Positions 8,631 to 16,781 of a stretch of DNA of 64,000 nucleotides are shown piece after piece (the first letter of the stretch is position 1; every line of letters begins with the position of its first letter). Made by a program: the position numbers and the translations under genes. Source of the stretch: CAVTBT01 sp963733065 (GTDB lineage Bacteria; Actinomycetota; Thermoleophilia; Gaiellales; Gaiellaceae); NCBI GenBank assembly GCA_963733065.1, contig CAVTBT010000002.1:248001-312000 (forward strand), given 5' to 3'. The notes under the pieces were generated by a model. That model saw only the letters and a list, made by a program, of their open reading frames with translations. It had not been told where the DNA came from and did no database searches.

Positions 8631-8936
8631 GTGGAAGGTCATTCGGTCATCTCGCCGGACATCCTCGCCAGCTACGCCGCGGACGCCGCGCGCGAGGTCA
8701 CGGGCGTGCGCGGACTGGTGGAGAGCTCGCTTCACCGCCACCGCGGCGTCCGCATCGTGCAGGACGAGGGCACGCTCGAGGTCGAGCTGCACCTCGCCGT
8801 TGAATGGGGCGCGGACGTGCCCGCGCTCGGCTCGGAGGTGCAGCGTCGAGTCAGTGCGTACCTGGGGCGGATGGCGGACGTCACACCGGCGGCCGTCGAC
8901 GTCGTCGTCGACGAGATCGAACCGCCGCCCGGCTGA
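8631..8936 (+). CDS. Asp23/Gls24 family envelope stress protein
   Basis: 101-residue protein of the Asp23/Gls24 (DUF322) family. The start of the domain reads SPDILASYAADAAREVTGVR, followed by the typical repeat of short beta strands (LEVELHLAVEWGADVPALG) and a C-terminal helix with VVVDEIEP. Family members sit at the cell envelope and are induced by stress; their exact role is unsettled. Start GTG at 8631; there is no Shine-Dalgarno site but a TAGAAT box six bases upstream, so the mRNA may be leaderless. Its stop overlaps the ATG of the next gene. Confidence 0.85.
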   Translation: MEGHSVISPDILASYAADAAREVTGVRGLVESSLHRHRGVRIVQDEGTLEVELHLAVEWGADVPALGSEVQRRVSAYLGRMADVTPAAVDVVVDEIEPPPG

Positions 8937-9556
8937 TGCCCGCCCGCGTCGAAGGCCTCACGGGCGCGACGCTGCAGCGGGCGCCGGTCGTCTGCCACGA
9001 GTGCATCTGGTGGCAGTCGCGGGGGACACGCACGCCCGACAAGGAGCGCTGGATCGAACGCGCCGAGGACGGCTGGGGAGCCTGGGGTGTGCTCTACCTC
9101 GACGACGGTCGGACGCTCGGGTCGATGCAGTACGGGCCCGCCGCTCTCTTCCCGCGGGCGGCCGACCTGCCCGCAGGCCCGCCGTCGGACGACGCCGCGC
9201 TGATCACGTGCGCGTACCTCGTCGCCGGCGCCGCGCCCTGGGTCGAGCAGTCGCTCTTCCTGGCCGCGATCGGGGATGCCCGCGACCGCGGCGCCACCGC
9301 TCTCGAGGCGTTCGCCTATCGCTACCCGGAGGGCGAGTCGAGGTACGAGCGCTTTCTCGTGCACCGCACGGTCTTCCCGCGCGACTTCCTGGGCGACCTG
9401 GGGTTCTTCACCGTCCGCTCGCAGGGTCCTGTCGAGCTTGCCAGGCTCGAGTTGGGTGGGTTGCAGCCGGTGCTCGAGGGAACGCGCGCGAGCGTACTGC
9501 GCCGGCTGAAGGAGGCCTTCGCACCGCAGCCGGTGCCGGTGCCGCCCCGTCCGTAG
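8936..9556 (+). CDS. GNAT-like acetyltransferase family protein
   Basis: 206-residue protein translationally coupled to the Asp23 gene (TGATG overlap). An N-terminal CHECIWWQS stretch is followed by strands and helices with the layout of GNAT folds (LITCAYLVAGAAPWVEQSLFLAAI split over strand and helix, about 80-105), then a conserved HRTVFPRDFLGDLGFFTVRS near residue 140-160. The acetyl-CoA loop is not canonical, so activity is unproven. Similar proteins are annotated as GNAT acetyltransferases in many actinobacteria. A Pro-rich tail ends the protein. Confidence 0.7.
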   Translation: MPARVEGLTGATLQRAPVVCHECIWWQSRGTRTPDKERWIERAEDGWGAWGVLYLDDGRTLGSMQYGPAALFPRAADLPAGPPSDDAALITCAYLVAGAAPWVEQSLFLAAIGDARDRGATALEAFAYRYPEGESRYERFLVHRTVFPRDFLGDLGFFTVRSQGPVELARLELGGLQPVLEGTRASVLRRLKEAFAPQPVPVPPRP

Positions 9557-9599
9557 CGGCCATCTGGCGGGCGACGCCGCCCTACCGCATGCTCGTTCG

Positions 9600-9749
9600 A
9601 TGCGGCGACGGCGGCCGGACGCCTACGACGCTCACGACGATTTCGTGTTGATCATGCAAACTCTGATGCGGTTGAGCGAACAGCTCGATCGCATCGAGTC
9701 GCTGCTGCAGGGCGACGACGGTGAGGAGGAGGACGAGGATGACACCTGA
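9600..9749 (+). CDS. Small acidic hypothetical protein (49 aa)
   Basis: Tiny frame from ATG at 9600. The N-terminus is basic and Asp-rich, the middle (FVLIMQTLMRLSEQLDRIES) is a regular amphipathic helix with heptad character, and the end is a run of Glu/Asp. The last codons overlap the ribosome binding site (GAGGAGGAGG) and start of the next small gene, which suggests coupling. No homologue is recognised from sequence. Confidence 0.4.
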   Translation: MRRRRPDAYDAHDDFVLIMQTLMRLSEQLDRIESLLQGDDGEEEDEDDT

Positions 9750-9912
9750 CCAGGCCGCTGAGCTTCGCGGCATCGTGCGCGAGATGCGCCTCGACATCCA
9801 GGGCCTTGTGCAAGAGCTCCAACGTCGTCAGGAGGAGCGAAGGCTGGCGCTCGAGCGACGCCGCGCGCGGTTGCGCCGTGTGACATTCGGACTGCTCGGC
9901 CGCCCGAGCTAG
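9739..9912 (+). CDS. Small coiled-coil hypothetical protein (57 aa)
   Basis: Frame of 57 residues with a strong purine-rich ribosome binding site just upstream and an 11-base overlap with the preceding acidic frame. Residues 5-48 are a continuous charged helix (LRGIVREMRLDIQGLVQEL then RRQEERRLALERRRARLRR), basic at the C-terminal half. It may pair with the acidic product of the previous gene. The TAG stop at 9910-9912 is also the end of a palindromic element. Confidence 0.5.
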   Translation: MTPDQAAELRGIVREMRLDIQGLVQELQRRQEERRLALERRRARLRRVTFGLLGRPS

Positions 9913-10075
9913 GAGGGTCTGGCGAAACATCGAGCTGTGCCGTCGGGCCGCGCTGGCCGCGGCGATGCGGCGTCCTCAGTCGCGTCCATATGTCTGCATA
10001 TGGACGCTCCCTGCGTCCTTGCCTCGCCGCGGCCAGCGCACCCCGCCGACGAGCGACGTTCCGCCAACCCTCCTA
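9910..10075. repeat. 166-bp imperfect palindrome with TAGGAGGGT termini
   Basis: The ends TAGGAGGGT (9910-9918) and ACCCTCCTA (10067-10075) are exact inverted repeats. The similarity continues inward (TGGCG, then GCGCTGGCCGCGGCGA on both arms). The centre is a perfect 11-bp hairpin, GCGTCCATATG with loop TCTG (9982-10007). The terminal TAG is the stop codon of the plus-strand gene on the left and, on the other strand, of the phosphoesterase gene on the right. It could act as a bidirectional terminator or be a MITE/REP-type insertion. Confidence 0.7.
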
Positions 10076-10897
10076 ACGACAGCGACTGCTGCCGGCGTCC
10101 GCGTAGGTGGCGCCGGCGACGGGTACGAACCGCCAGTCGTACGAGGCGGCTCGCAACGTGAGGCGAAGCACACCGAACACGCGGTCGTTCACGGCTTCGC
10201 TCCCGCGCCGGCGCACCAGCACGGGGTAGTGGCTTCGGCCGCCGGTGCCGACGACGAAGGAGCGCATGCCGTCGATCGGCGCGAAACGCTCGTAGTGGTG
10301 GTCGTGGCCGGCGAGGACGACGTCGGCGCGGGCATTGGCGAGGGTCCGCCAGAGCGGCGCCATCGTGGCGTCCGGTCCGTGCAGCCCGGAGCTCCACCGC
10401 GGGTGATGCCAGTAGGCGAGGGTGCACCGAGAAGGGTGCGCGGCGAGATCGCGGCGCAGCCAGCGCTCCTGCGCGGAGCCTGCGTGGCAGCCGCCGATCT
10501 GCGAGCAGTTCGAGTTGAGCACGACGACGTGCCACGCGCCGCGCTCGTAGCTGTACCACCCGGTGCGCGGGAGCCGGAAGTACGCGATCGCGGCGTCCGC
10601 GTTCCCCGTTCCGTACTCGTGGTTGCCGAGCGCCGCCTTGGTCCGGCGCCAGAACCGGCCGAACACCGGCGCGTAGCAGCGTCGGTACTCGTCGGCCGTC
10701 CCCCGCTCGTAGACGATGTCACCGAGCACGGCGAAGGTGCCCGGGATGCGTGCGATGGTGTCGGCGACGTCGCTGTCTGTCTCGACATCGCACGAGGCCG
10801 CGTCGCCGACCGCGACGAGGGTGGCAGGTTGCGCCGGCGTCGCGGTCGGAGCGCCGACGAGCAGCGCCAGCGCGCTGAAGGCCGCCGCGGCGATCAC
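10073..10897 (-). CDS. Secreted metallophosphoesterase (purple acid phosphatase-like)
   Basis: 274-residue exported calcineurin-like phosphoesterase. The N-terminus is a signal peptide (VIAAAAFSALALLVGAPTA). Metal-site motifs follow: VGDAAS, LGDIVYERG, LGNHEYG, WHHPRWSS and GHDHHYER, the order expected for extracellular acid phosphatases. The GTG start at 10897 overlaps the asd stop (GTGA), so it is translated with ask-asd, an unusual partner for an amino-acid biosynthesis pair. The TAG stop lies in the terminus of the 9910-10075 palindrome. Confidence 0.85.
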   Translation of the reverse strand: MIAAAAFSALALLVGAPTATPAQPATLVAVGDAASCDVETDSDVADTIARIPGTFAVLGDIVYERGTADEYRRCYAPVFGRFWRRTKAALGNHEYGTGNADAAIAYFRLPRTGWYSYERGAWHVVVLNSNCSQIGGCHAGSAQERWLRRDLAAHPSRCTLAYWHHPRWSSGLHGPDATMAPLWRTLANARADVVLAGHDHHYERFAPIDGMRSFVVGTGGRSHYPVLVRRRGSEAVNDRVFGVLRLTLRAASYDWRFVPVAGATYADAGSSRCR

Positions 10898-11820
10898 GCG
10901 GCGAGAAGCAGCTCGGCGATCTGGATGGCGTTCAGCGCGGCGCCCTTGCGCAGGTTGTCGCCGACGACGAACAGCACCAGCCCGCGCTCGACGGTCGGGT
11001 CGCTCCGGATGCGGCCCACCAGCACGTCGTCGCCTCCGGCGGCCTGGCCCGGCGTGGGGACGTCGTCGACACGAAGGCCCGGGGCGCCGGACAGGATCGT
11101 CCGAGCTTCGTCGGCCGACAGCGGCTGCTCCGTTTCGATCCAGACCGCCTCGGCGTGCCCAACCATGACCGGCACGCGCACGCACGTCGCGCTGACGGGG
11201 AGCTCCGGAAGCTCCAGGATCTTGCGCGTCTCGTCGCGGAGCTTCGCCTCCTCGTCGAACTCGACGCCGTCGAAGCTCCAGTCCATGCGCAGATCGTGCT
11301 CGTCGGGCGTCTCCGCCCGCAGCCGGTCCATCGCCTGCGCGCCCGCGCCGGAGACGGACTGGTAGGTCGCCACCCGCACGCGCACGAGTCCCGCCGCGTC
11401 GTGGAGCGGCTTCAGCGTGCAGGTGAGCGGGATGGCGCAGCAGTTGGGATTGGCGACGATGCCGGCGTGTTCGGCGGCGCGCTCGCCGTTGACCTCCGGC
11501 ACGACGAGCGGTACCCCGTCCACGAGCCGGTAGGCCGCCGACTTGTCGATGACCGCCGCGCCGCCCTCGACGGCGTGCGGCACGAGCTCCCGGCTGGCGG
11601 AGGCCCCGACGGAGAAGAGGCAGAGATCGAGCCCGCCCGCCTCGAGTGCCTCGGGCGTGGCTTCCTCGACGACCACGCCTGCGCCGAGGTCACGGCCGGC
11701 CGAGCGGGCGGAGGCGAAGGCGCGAACGTCGTCCCAGCCGCGCTCGCGCAGAAGCTGCAGCGTGATCGTGCCGACCGCGCCGGTGGCGCCGACGACGCCG
11801 ATGCGAGGCGTCCTAGCCAA
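10894..11820 (-). CDS. asd: Aspartate-semialdehyde dehydrogenase
   Basis: NADPH-dependent reduction of aspartyl phosphate to aspartate semialdehyde, the second step of the lysine/threonine/methionine pathway. The nucleotide-binding loop is GVVGATGAVG near the N-terminus. The catalytic Cys is in NPNCCAIPL (about 130), followed by SVSGAGAQAMDRL and the substrate/base segment RVPVMVGHAEAV (about 225). With the TTG start at 11820, which overlaps the ask stop, the protein is 308 aa and has the usual short N-terminus. Upstream in-frame starts would lie inside ask. Confidence 0.93.
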   Translation of the reverse strand: MARTPRIGVVGATGAVGTITLQLLRERGWDDVRAFASARSAGRDLGAGVVVEEATPEALEAGGLDLCLFSVGASASRELVPHAVEGGAAVIDKSAAYRLVDGVPLVVPEVNGERAAEHAGIVANPNCCAIPLTCTLKPLHDAAGLVRVRVATYQSVSGAGAQAMDRLRAETPDEHDLRMDWSFDGVEFDEEAKLRDETRKILELPELPVSATCVRVPVMVGHAEAVWIETEQPLSADEARTILSGAPGLRVDDVPTPGQAAGGDDVLVGRIRSDPTVERGLVLFVVGDNLRKGAALNAIQIAELLLAA

Positions 11821-13045
11821 GCTCGAAGGCCTTGTGCAGGGCTCGGACCGCCCGGTCGACGTCCACGCTCGCGACATGGCATGCGATCTTGATCGGCGAG
11901 GTGCTCACGACCGCCGCCTCGATGCCCTCGGCCTCGAGCGTCGCGAAGGTCTTGGCGGCGACGCCTGGATGGCTCTTCATGCCCGCCCCGACGAGGCTGA
12001 CCTTGCCGAGGTCGTCGCGCGCGCTCCAGCGGACGTCGAGGGCGTCGAGGGCACGCTCGGCGTCGGCGCGATCCTCGACGGGCGCCGAGAAGACGATCTC
12101 CGGCCCCGTCTGCAGGATCGTGTCGACGTTGACTCCGGCGTCCGCGAGCGTGCCGAACAGGCGGGCGGGGTGGACACCCACCACGCGGTAGACCGTTTCC
12201 TCGCGCTGGTGGACGACTCCGGAGATCAGCGCCTTCTCGAGCATCTCGTCCTCCTCACGGATCCAGGTGCCGGCGCCGTCCTCGAAGCTAGAGCGAACGT
12301 GCAGGCTGACGACGTGGCTGCGCGCGACCTCGATCGACCTCGTCGCCAGGACACGCGCGCCGGACGAGGCCATCTCGAGCATCTCGTCGAAGGTCAGAAG
12401 CTCGAGCTTGCGCGCGCCGGGGACCAGCCGAGGGTCGGCGGTGAAGACCCCGTGCACGTCCGTGTTGATCTCGCAGTGATCGGCGCCGAGCGCGGCGGCG
12501 AGCGCGACCGCCGTCGTGTCCGACCCGCCGCGGCCGAGCGTCGTCACCTCGTAGCTCGTCGAGACACCCTGGAAGCCGGCGACGAGGACGACGCGGCCGC
12601 CGTCGAGTGCCTCGTGGATTCGCCTCGCCCGCACCTCGACGATCTTGGCCCTGGTGTGCGCGGTGTCGGTGACGATGCCCGCCTGCGAGCCGGTGAGCGA
12701 GATTGCCTCGTGCCCGAGGTCGTGGATCGCCATCGCCGCGAGGGCGCACGAGACTCGCTCGCCCACCGAGACGAGCATGTCCAGCTCGCGCGGGTGGGGC
12801 GTCGGCGACACCTGCGCCGCGAGGTCGATCAGCTCGTCGGTGGTGCCGCCCATCGCCGAGAGCACCCCGACGACACGGTCGCCGCGCTCCCGCGCCGCCA
12901 CCAGGCGGCGGGCGACCGCGCGCAGATGTTCCGGCGTGGCGAGGGACGTGCCGCCGAACTTCATGACCACCGTGCCGGTCTGCGTAGCCCCTGTCGCCTC
13001 GTCCCGCTCGACGGCCGGAATCGCCTCGTAGTCGATGGCGGCCAT
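11813..13045 (-). CDS. ask: Aspartate kinase
   Basis: Phosphorylates aspartate, the first committed step of the aspartate-family amino acids. The kinase domain has KFGGTSLA near residue 30, SVGERVS, FQGVSTSYEVTTLGRGGSDTT (read as two adjacent blocks) and DVHGVFTADPRLV. Two C-terminal ACT domains (about 270-410; GVNVDTILQ and STSPIKIACHV) imply allosteric feedback control. Start taken as ATG 13045 (410 aa); a start nearer VVMKFGG is possible. The stop overlaps the asd TTG, giving a coupled ask-asd-phosphoesterase unit. Confidence 0.94.
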   Translation of the reverse strand: MAAIDYEAIPAVERDEATGATQTGTVVMKFGGTSLATPEHLRAVARRLVAARERGDRVVGVLSAMGGTTDELIDLAAQVSPTPHPRELDMLVSVGERVSCALAAMAIHDLGHEAISLTGSQAGIVTDTAHTRAKIVEVRARRIHEALDGGRVVLVAGFQGVSTSYEVTTLGRGGSDTTAVALAAALGADHCEINTDVHGVFTADPRLVPGARKLELLTFDEMLEMASSGARVLATRSIEVARSHVVSLHVRSSFEDGAGTWIREEDEMLEKALISGVVHQREETVYRVVGVHPARLFGTLADAGVNVDTILQTGPEIVFSAPVEDRADAERALDALDVRWSARDDLGKVSLVGAGMKSHPGVAAKTFATLEAEGIEAAVVSTSPIKIACHVASVDVDRAVRALHKAFELG

Positions 13046-13080
13046 CGCGACAGTGTAGGCACGTGCCCCGGCCGCACAGC

Positions 13081-13135
13081 CCGAAAAAAGGCACAAAAAA
13101 GGCCGAACCGACGAACCCGAGAGCCCGTCGGTTCA
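13081..13135 (-). terminator. Rho-independent terminator downstream of recR
   Basis: On the minus strand a 9-bp perfect stem (GAACCGACG/CGTCGGTTC, 13105-13113 with 13126-13134) is followed by two T-runs (complement of 13095-13100 and 13084-13089). It ends the ffs/dnaX-ybaB-recR transcript before ask. Confidence 0.85.
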
Positions 13136-13221
13136 GCTAGTGCAACCCTACGGATCGAGCCTGATCGGCGCAAGCCCGTCTGGCGCGAGTTGCCGCAATT
13201 TGCGACCTTTTTCTCGTAGCG

Positions 13222-13812
13222 CTACATCTCCCGCCGACCCGCGAGTGCACGGCCGAGCGTCACCTCGTCCGCGTATTCGAGGTCGCCGCCCACCGGGAGA
13301 CCGCTGGCGAGCCGAGTCACGCGCACACGACCGCGCAGGCGCTCCGCGACGTAGGCGGCCGTCGCCTCGCCCGTCATGTTCGGGTTGGTGGCGAGGACGA
13401 CCTCCTCGACACCGCCCGACTCGACGCGCCTCAGCAGCTCGGCGAGCCGCAGGTGCTCCGGCTCGACCCCGTCCAGCGGCGACAGCGAGCCGCCCAGGAC
13501 GTGGTAGAGCCCGCGGAACTCGTGCGTCCGCTCGAGCGATACGAGGTCGGCAGGCTGCTCCACGACGCACACGACGCTGCGGTCGCGGCGCGCGTCGGTG
13601 CAGATGGCACAGAGCTCCTCCTCGGTGAGGTTGCCGCACTCGGCGCAGAAGCGCACACGCTCTTTCACCTCCTCGATGGCTGCGGCGAGCGCGAGCGCGT
13701 CCTCCTGTCGTGCGGACAGCAGGTGGAACGCGAGACGCTGCGCGGTGCGGGTGCCGATTCCCGGTAGCCGCGTCAGCTGTGCGACCAGGTTGTCGACGGC
13801 CGGGCTGAGCAC
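13222..13812 (-). CDS. recR: Recombination mediator protein RecR
   Basis: 196-residue RecR of the RecFOR pathway, which loads RecA at single-strand gaps. A helix-hairpin-helix motif LPGIGTRTAQRLAFHLL (about 16-32) is followed by a C4 zinc site (Cys56, Cys59, Cys68, Cys71) and a Toprim domain beginning VCVVEQPADL. The length is standard. GTG start. It is the last gene of the dnaX-ybaB-recR set, 27 bases after ybaB, and is followed by a terminator. Confidence 0.96.
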   Translation of the reverse strand: MLSPAVDNLVAQLTRLPGIGTRTAQRLAFHLLSARQEDALALAAAIEEVKERVRFCAECGNLTEEELCAICTDARRDRSVVCVVEQPADLVSLERTHEFRGLYHVLGGSLSPLDGVEPEHLRLAELLRRVESGGVEEVVLATNPNMTGEATAAYVAERLRGRVRVTRLASGLPVGGDLEYADEVTLGRALAGRREM

Positions 13813-13839
13813 GGCCGCAGCGTAACTGTCGCCTTCGGA

Positions 13840-14157
13840 CTACATCCCGGGCAGCCCGAGGCCGGAGAGGCCGGGCGGCAGCATGCCCTTCATCTTGTTC
13901 TCGACGAGCGCCTGCGCGGACCGGAGCGCCTCGTTGGTCGCGGCCAGGACGAGGTCGCCGAGCAGGTCGGGATCGTCGGGGTCGATGGCGGCCGGGTCGA
14001 TCGCCACGGCGACGATCTCGCCGGCGCCGTTGGCCTTCACGGTGACCATGCCGCCGCCGGCCGAGGCCTCGACGACCTCGTTCTTCGCCTCCTCCTGCAT
14101 CTGCAGCATCTGCTCCTGCATCTGCTGGGCCTGGCGCATGAGCTTGTTCATGTCCAT
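13840..14157 (-). CDS. ybaB: YbaB/EbfC family nucleoid-associated protein
   Basis: 105-residue DNA-binding protein of the YbaB/EbfC family. The N-terminal helix is the characteristic Met/Gln-rich stretch (MNKLMRQAQQMQEQMLQMQ), then a short beta sheet (GGGMVTVKANGAGEIVAV), then a helix DLVLAATNEALRSAQ and a Gly/Pro-rich tail. The ATG overlaps the dnaX stop by one base (TAATG), the usual coupling in the dnaX-ybaB-recR operon. Confidence 0.95.
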   Translation of the reverse strand: MDMNKLMRQAQQMQEQMLQMQEEAKNEVVEASAGGGMVTVKANGAGEIVAVAIDPAAIDPDDPDLLGDLVLAATNEALRSAQALVENKMKGMLPPGLSGLGLPGM

Positions 14158-15761
14158 TAGTTCTGGTCCTCCACTTCGCGGGCGTCGAAGGTGTCCTTGA
14201 ACATCGAGATCAGGTCGTCCTCCGAGAGCGTGCCCTCCTCGGCTTCGCCCGGTTCGTCGTCGCCCTCGCCGAGCTCGGTCGCGACCGCCAGCTTGCGTCC
14301 GGTCACCTCGTAGAGAGCGTCGCGTACGATCGCGAGGTTCTTCGGCTCCTCGACCTGGCGGCGGTGGAAGTCGGCCGAGGACGCGAACTCCAACGTGAGC
14401 GTGTCGGCGTCGAGCGACGACGGCCGAGCCTGCTGCAGCAGCGTCTCGACCGGGATCGAACGGGCGTGGACGGCCGGGAGGACGGTGCGCTGCCAGGCGT
14501 CGCGGAGCTGCTCGAGCTCGAGCGGCGGCCGTTCCTCGACGCGCTGCGGGGCCTCGGCGGCGGGCCGGGGTGAGGCAGGCACCGGCGGCCCATCGCCCGC
14601 GACGGGCACCGTCGGTGCGTGTGCCAGCCGCTCTTCGAGGCGCTCGACCCGAAAGGCGAGCGACTCCTGCTGGAGGTCCGACTGCGGCCGCGTCACCTTC
14701 ACGAGCGCGAGCTCGAGCGGCAGCCGCGGGTCGCCGCCCTGCCGCATGTCGTCGACCGCCACCGCGAGCAGGTCGACGAGCCGGAGCACGGTGGCCTGCG
14801 GCAGCTGGTTCGCCTGCTCGCGGAGCCGTTCGCGCGTTTCCTCCGTCACGGGCAGCGACTCGGGCACGTGTCCCATGTGCTGGACGAGCAGCAGGTGGCG
14901 GAGGTGCTCGAGCAGGTCGGTGACGAGGCGGCCGAGATCCTGGCCCTGCTCAGCGAGTTCCTCGACGAAGACGAGCGCGCCGGCGGTGTCCCGGTCGACG
15001 ACCGTGTCGCAGAGCCGGAAGAGCGAATCCTCCTCGACGGCGCCGAGCAGCTGCAGCACGGCCTGCACCGTCACCTGCTGCTCCGTGGCGGCCGCGAGCT
15101 GATCGAGGGTCGAGACGGCGTCGCGGAACGAGCCGCGCGCGCCCCGCGCGACGAGCGCCAGCGCGGCGTCGGGCGCGTCGATGCCCTCGCCGTCGCAGAC
15201 CCGCCGCAGCAGGCGCACGAGGTCGGGCAGCCGCGGGCGCTGGAAGACGAACGTCTGGCAGCGCGACCGTACGGTAGGCAGCACCTTCGCCAGATCGGTC
15301 GTGCAGAAGACGAAGAGTAGGTGCGGCGGCGGCTCCTCGATCAGCTTCAGCAGCGCGTTCCAGGCGGCGTCGGTGAGCTGGTGCGCCTCGTCCAGGATGT
15401 AGACCTTGTAGCGCCCCTCGGCGGGCTGCAGCACGACCCGCTCCCGGATCTCGCGGATGTCGTCGATCCCACGCTGCGAGGCGGCGTCCATCTCGATCAC
15501 GTCGAGCGACGACCCGTTCGCGATCGCAACGCAGGCGTGGCAGACCTTGTCCGGCGTCGCTGTCGGCCCCTGCGCGCAGTTGAGCGCCTTCGCGAGGATC
15601 CGGGCCATCGAGGTCTTGCCGGTTCCGCGCGGCCCGGCGAAGAGATAGGCCTGCCGAACCTGCTCGTGCCCGATCGCGTTCCGCAGCGTCCGGACGACGG
15701 CCTCCTGCCCGACGACCTCCTCAAAGTCTTGAGGGCGGTACGTTCTGTAGAGCGCCGTCAA
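14157..15761 (-). CDS. dnaX: DNA polymerase III subunit gamma/tau
   Basis: Clamp-loader ATPase (534 aa). Walker A is GPRGTGKT (43-50), the Walker B region is YILDEAHQL (about 124), and sensor 1 is FCTTDLAKV. The zinc module is reduced: Cys62, Cys74 and Cys77 are present, but the position usually occupied by the remaining Cys is Asp71 (TPDKVCHAC). The C-terminal part (about 370-534) contains a Pro-rich linker and an acidic tau-like tail. ATG start at 15761; the stop overlaps ybaB. The conserved ffs gene lies upstream on the same strand, separated by an opposite-strand nuclease gene. Confidence 0.95.
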   Translation of the reverse strand: MTALYRTYRPQDFEEVVGQEAVVRTLRNAIGHEQVRQAYLFAGPRGTGKTSMARILAKALNCAQGPTATPDKVCHACVAIANGSSLDVIEMDAASQRGIDDIREIRERVVLQPAEGRYKVYILDEAHQLTDAAWNALLKLIEEPPPHLLFVFCTTDLAKVLPTVRSRCQTFVFQRPRLPDLVRLLRRVCDGEGIDAPDAALALVARGARGSFRDAVSTLDQLAAATEQQVTVQAVLQLLGAVEEDSLFRLCDTVVDRDTAGALVFVEELAEQGQDLGRLVTDLLEHLRHLLLVQHMGHVPESLPVTEETRERLREQANQLPQATVLRLVDLLAVAVDDMRQGGDPRLPLELALVKVTRPQSDLQQESLAFRVERLEERLAHAPTVPVAGDGPPVPASPRPAAEAPQRVEERPPLELEQLRDAWQRTVLPAVHARSIPVETLLQQARPSSLDADTLTLEFASSADFHRRQVEEPKNLAIVRDALYEVTGRKLAVATELGEGDDEPGEAEEGTLSEDDLISMFKDTFDAREVEDQN

Positions 15762-15858
15762 GGCACTTTTCTCCCTACGGTCGAAAAGAGCCTACGCATG
15801 GACTCGGCACGGTCTTGGCACAAAGACGCGCGGGTTGTCACGCGATTCTTCGCAGCGA

Positions 15859-16471
15859 ATGGCATTGCCGCTGACGATACTCGTTGACCACGGTGAGCGG
15901 CCATCTGGTGTACCCGGCCACCTGCGGAGCCTCGGCATCCTCGTCGGGTATCGATCGCTGACGGTCGGCGACTATGTGATCGGGACGTCGACCGTCGTCG
16001 AACGAAAGACCATCGCCGACCTCCACGCGTCAATCGCCAACAGTCGGATCTGGCGCCAGGTCGCGTGCGATGCGATCGACGTTCGACGCGCGATACCTGC
16101 TGATCGAGGGTCGCAACCTCTACGCCGGCCGTCTCCCGAGGCATGGAGTGCGGGGTGCTCTCCTGGCTGTAGCGGCGAGCGACATACGGATCGTCTGGTC
16201 CGTGAGTAGCCGCGACACGGCGGAATGGCTCCACGCCATCGCGCTCCGCGCCATTCATCGCTCGACTCCACCGCGCGGTAGGCGTCTGTCGGCGTGCACG
16301 CCCGCCTCCCTGCTCGCGCTCGTCCCCGGAGTCTCGCCTGCCACGGCAGCAGAGCTCGTGGACCGATTCGGATCGGTCGCTGCCATCGCCCAAGCCGAAG
16401 ACAAGGATCTGCTGACGGTCCGCGGACTGGGCCCGGTCCGCGTCGCCACACTGAAACGAGTCCTTGCGTAG
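15859..16471 (+). pseudogene. ERCC4-type nuclease with HhH domain, broken by one frameshift
   Basis: Two frames together give a complete XPF/Hef-like protein of about 200 residues. The first frame (from ATG 15859) holds DHGERPSG and the ERCC4 active site GDYVIGTSTVVERKTIAD, reading to RIWRQVA. The second frame, from about 16070, continues with STFDARYLLIEGRNL and ends with a double helix-hairpin-helix (LVPGVSPATAAELVDRFG and LLTVRGLGPVRVATLK). The break at about 16060-16075 equals a one-base insertion. It runs opposite to dnaX and ffs, between them. Either a recent pseudogene, a sequence error or recoding. Confidence 0.8.
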
Positions 16472-16497
16472 GCACTTCTCGCGTCAGCGAGAAGTGC
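16472..16497 (+). terminator. Perfect hairpin after the ERCC4 gene
   Basis: An 11-bp perfect stem, GCACTTCTCGC, with loop GTCA starts one base after the TAG stop. There is no T-run, so it is terminator-like but may depend on Rho or simply protect the transcript end. Confidence 0.5.
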
Positions 16498-16556
16498 CCG
16501 GTCGCGCGCTCCGCCTTCGAACCAGCCTCACCGGAGGTGTCCGTGTCGCCGGCTCG

Positions 16557-16653
16557 GATCGGGCGGTACCGCGGCACCTGGGAGGGAATCCTTAGCGCTG
16601 CTTCCTTCCGGACCTGACGCGGTTCGGATGCTCCCAGTGCGCGGGACCCGATC
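16557..16653 (-). ncRNA. ffs: Signal recognition particle RNA (4.5S type)
   Basis: On the minus strand the universal SRP RNA apical core is present: GTCAGGTCCGGAAGGAAGCA. The flanks pair to one long hairpin: GATCGGG (16647-16653, minus) with CCCGATC (16557-16563), and CTGGGAG with CTCCCAG. The length of about 97 nt is that of the short bacterial form lacking an Alu domain. It binds Ffh and targets membrane proteins. Location upstream of dnaX is conserved in many bacteria. Confidence 0.93.
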
Positions 16654-16781
16654 TGTCAACACCACGTGCACGGATCCAATCCCGACGAAGCCGCCCTCGG
16701 ACGGCGTTCGGTCCCGCTGGAGCGGATGTCGGGTTCAGGGAACCGCTACCTCCCCACCTAGCGCGACCGGGCCCGCGCAGC

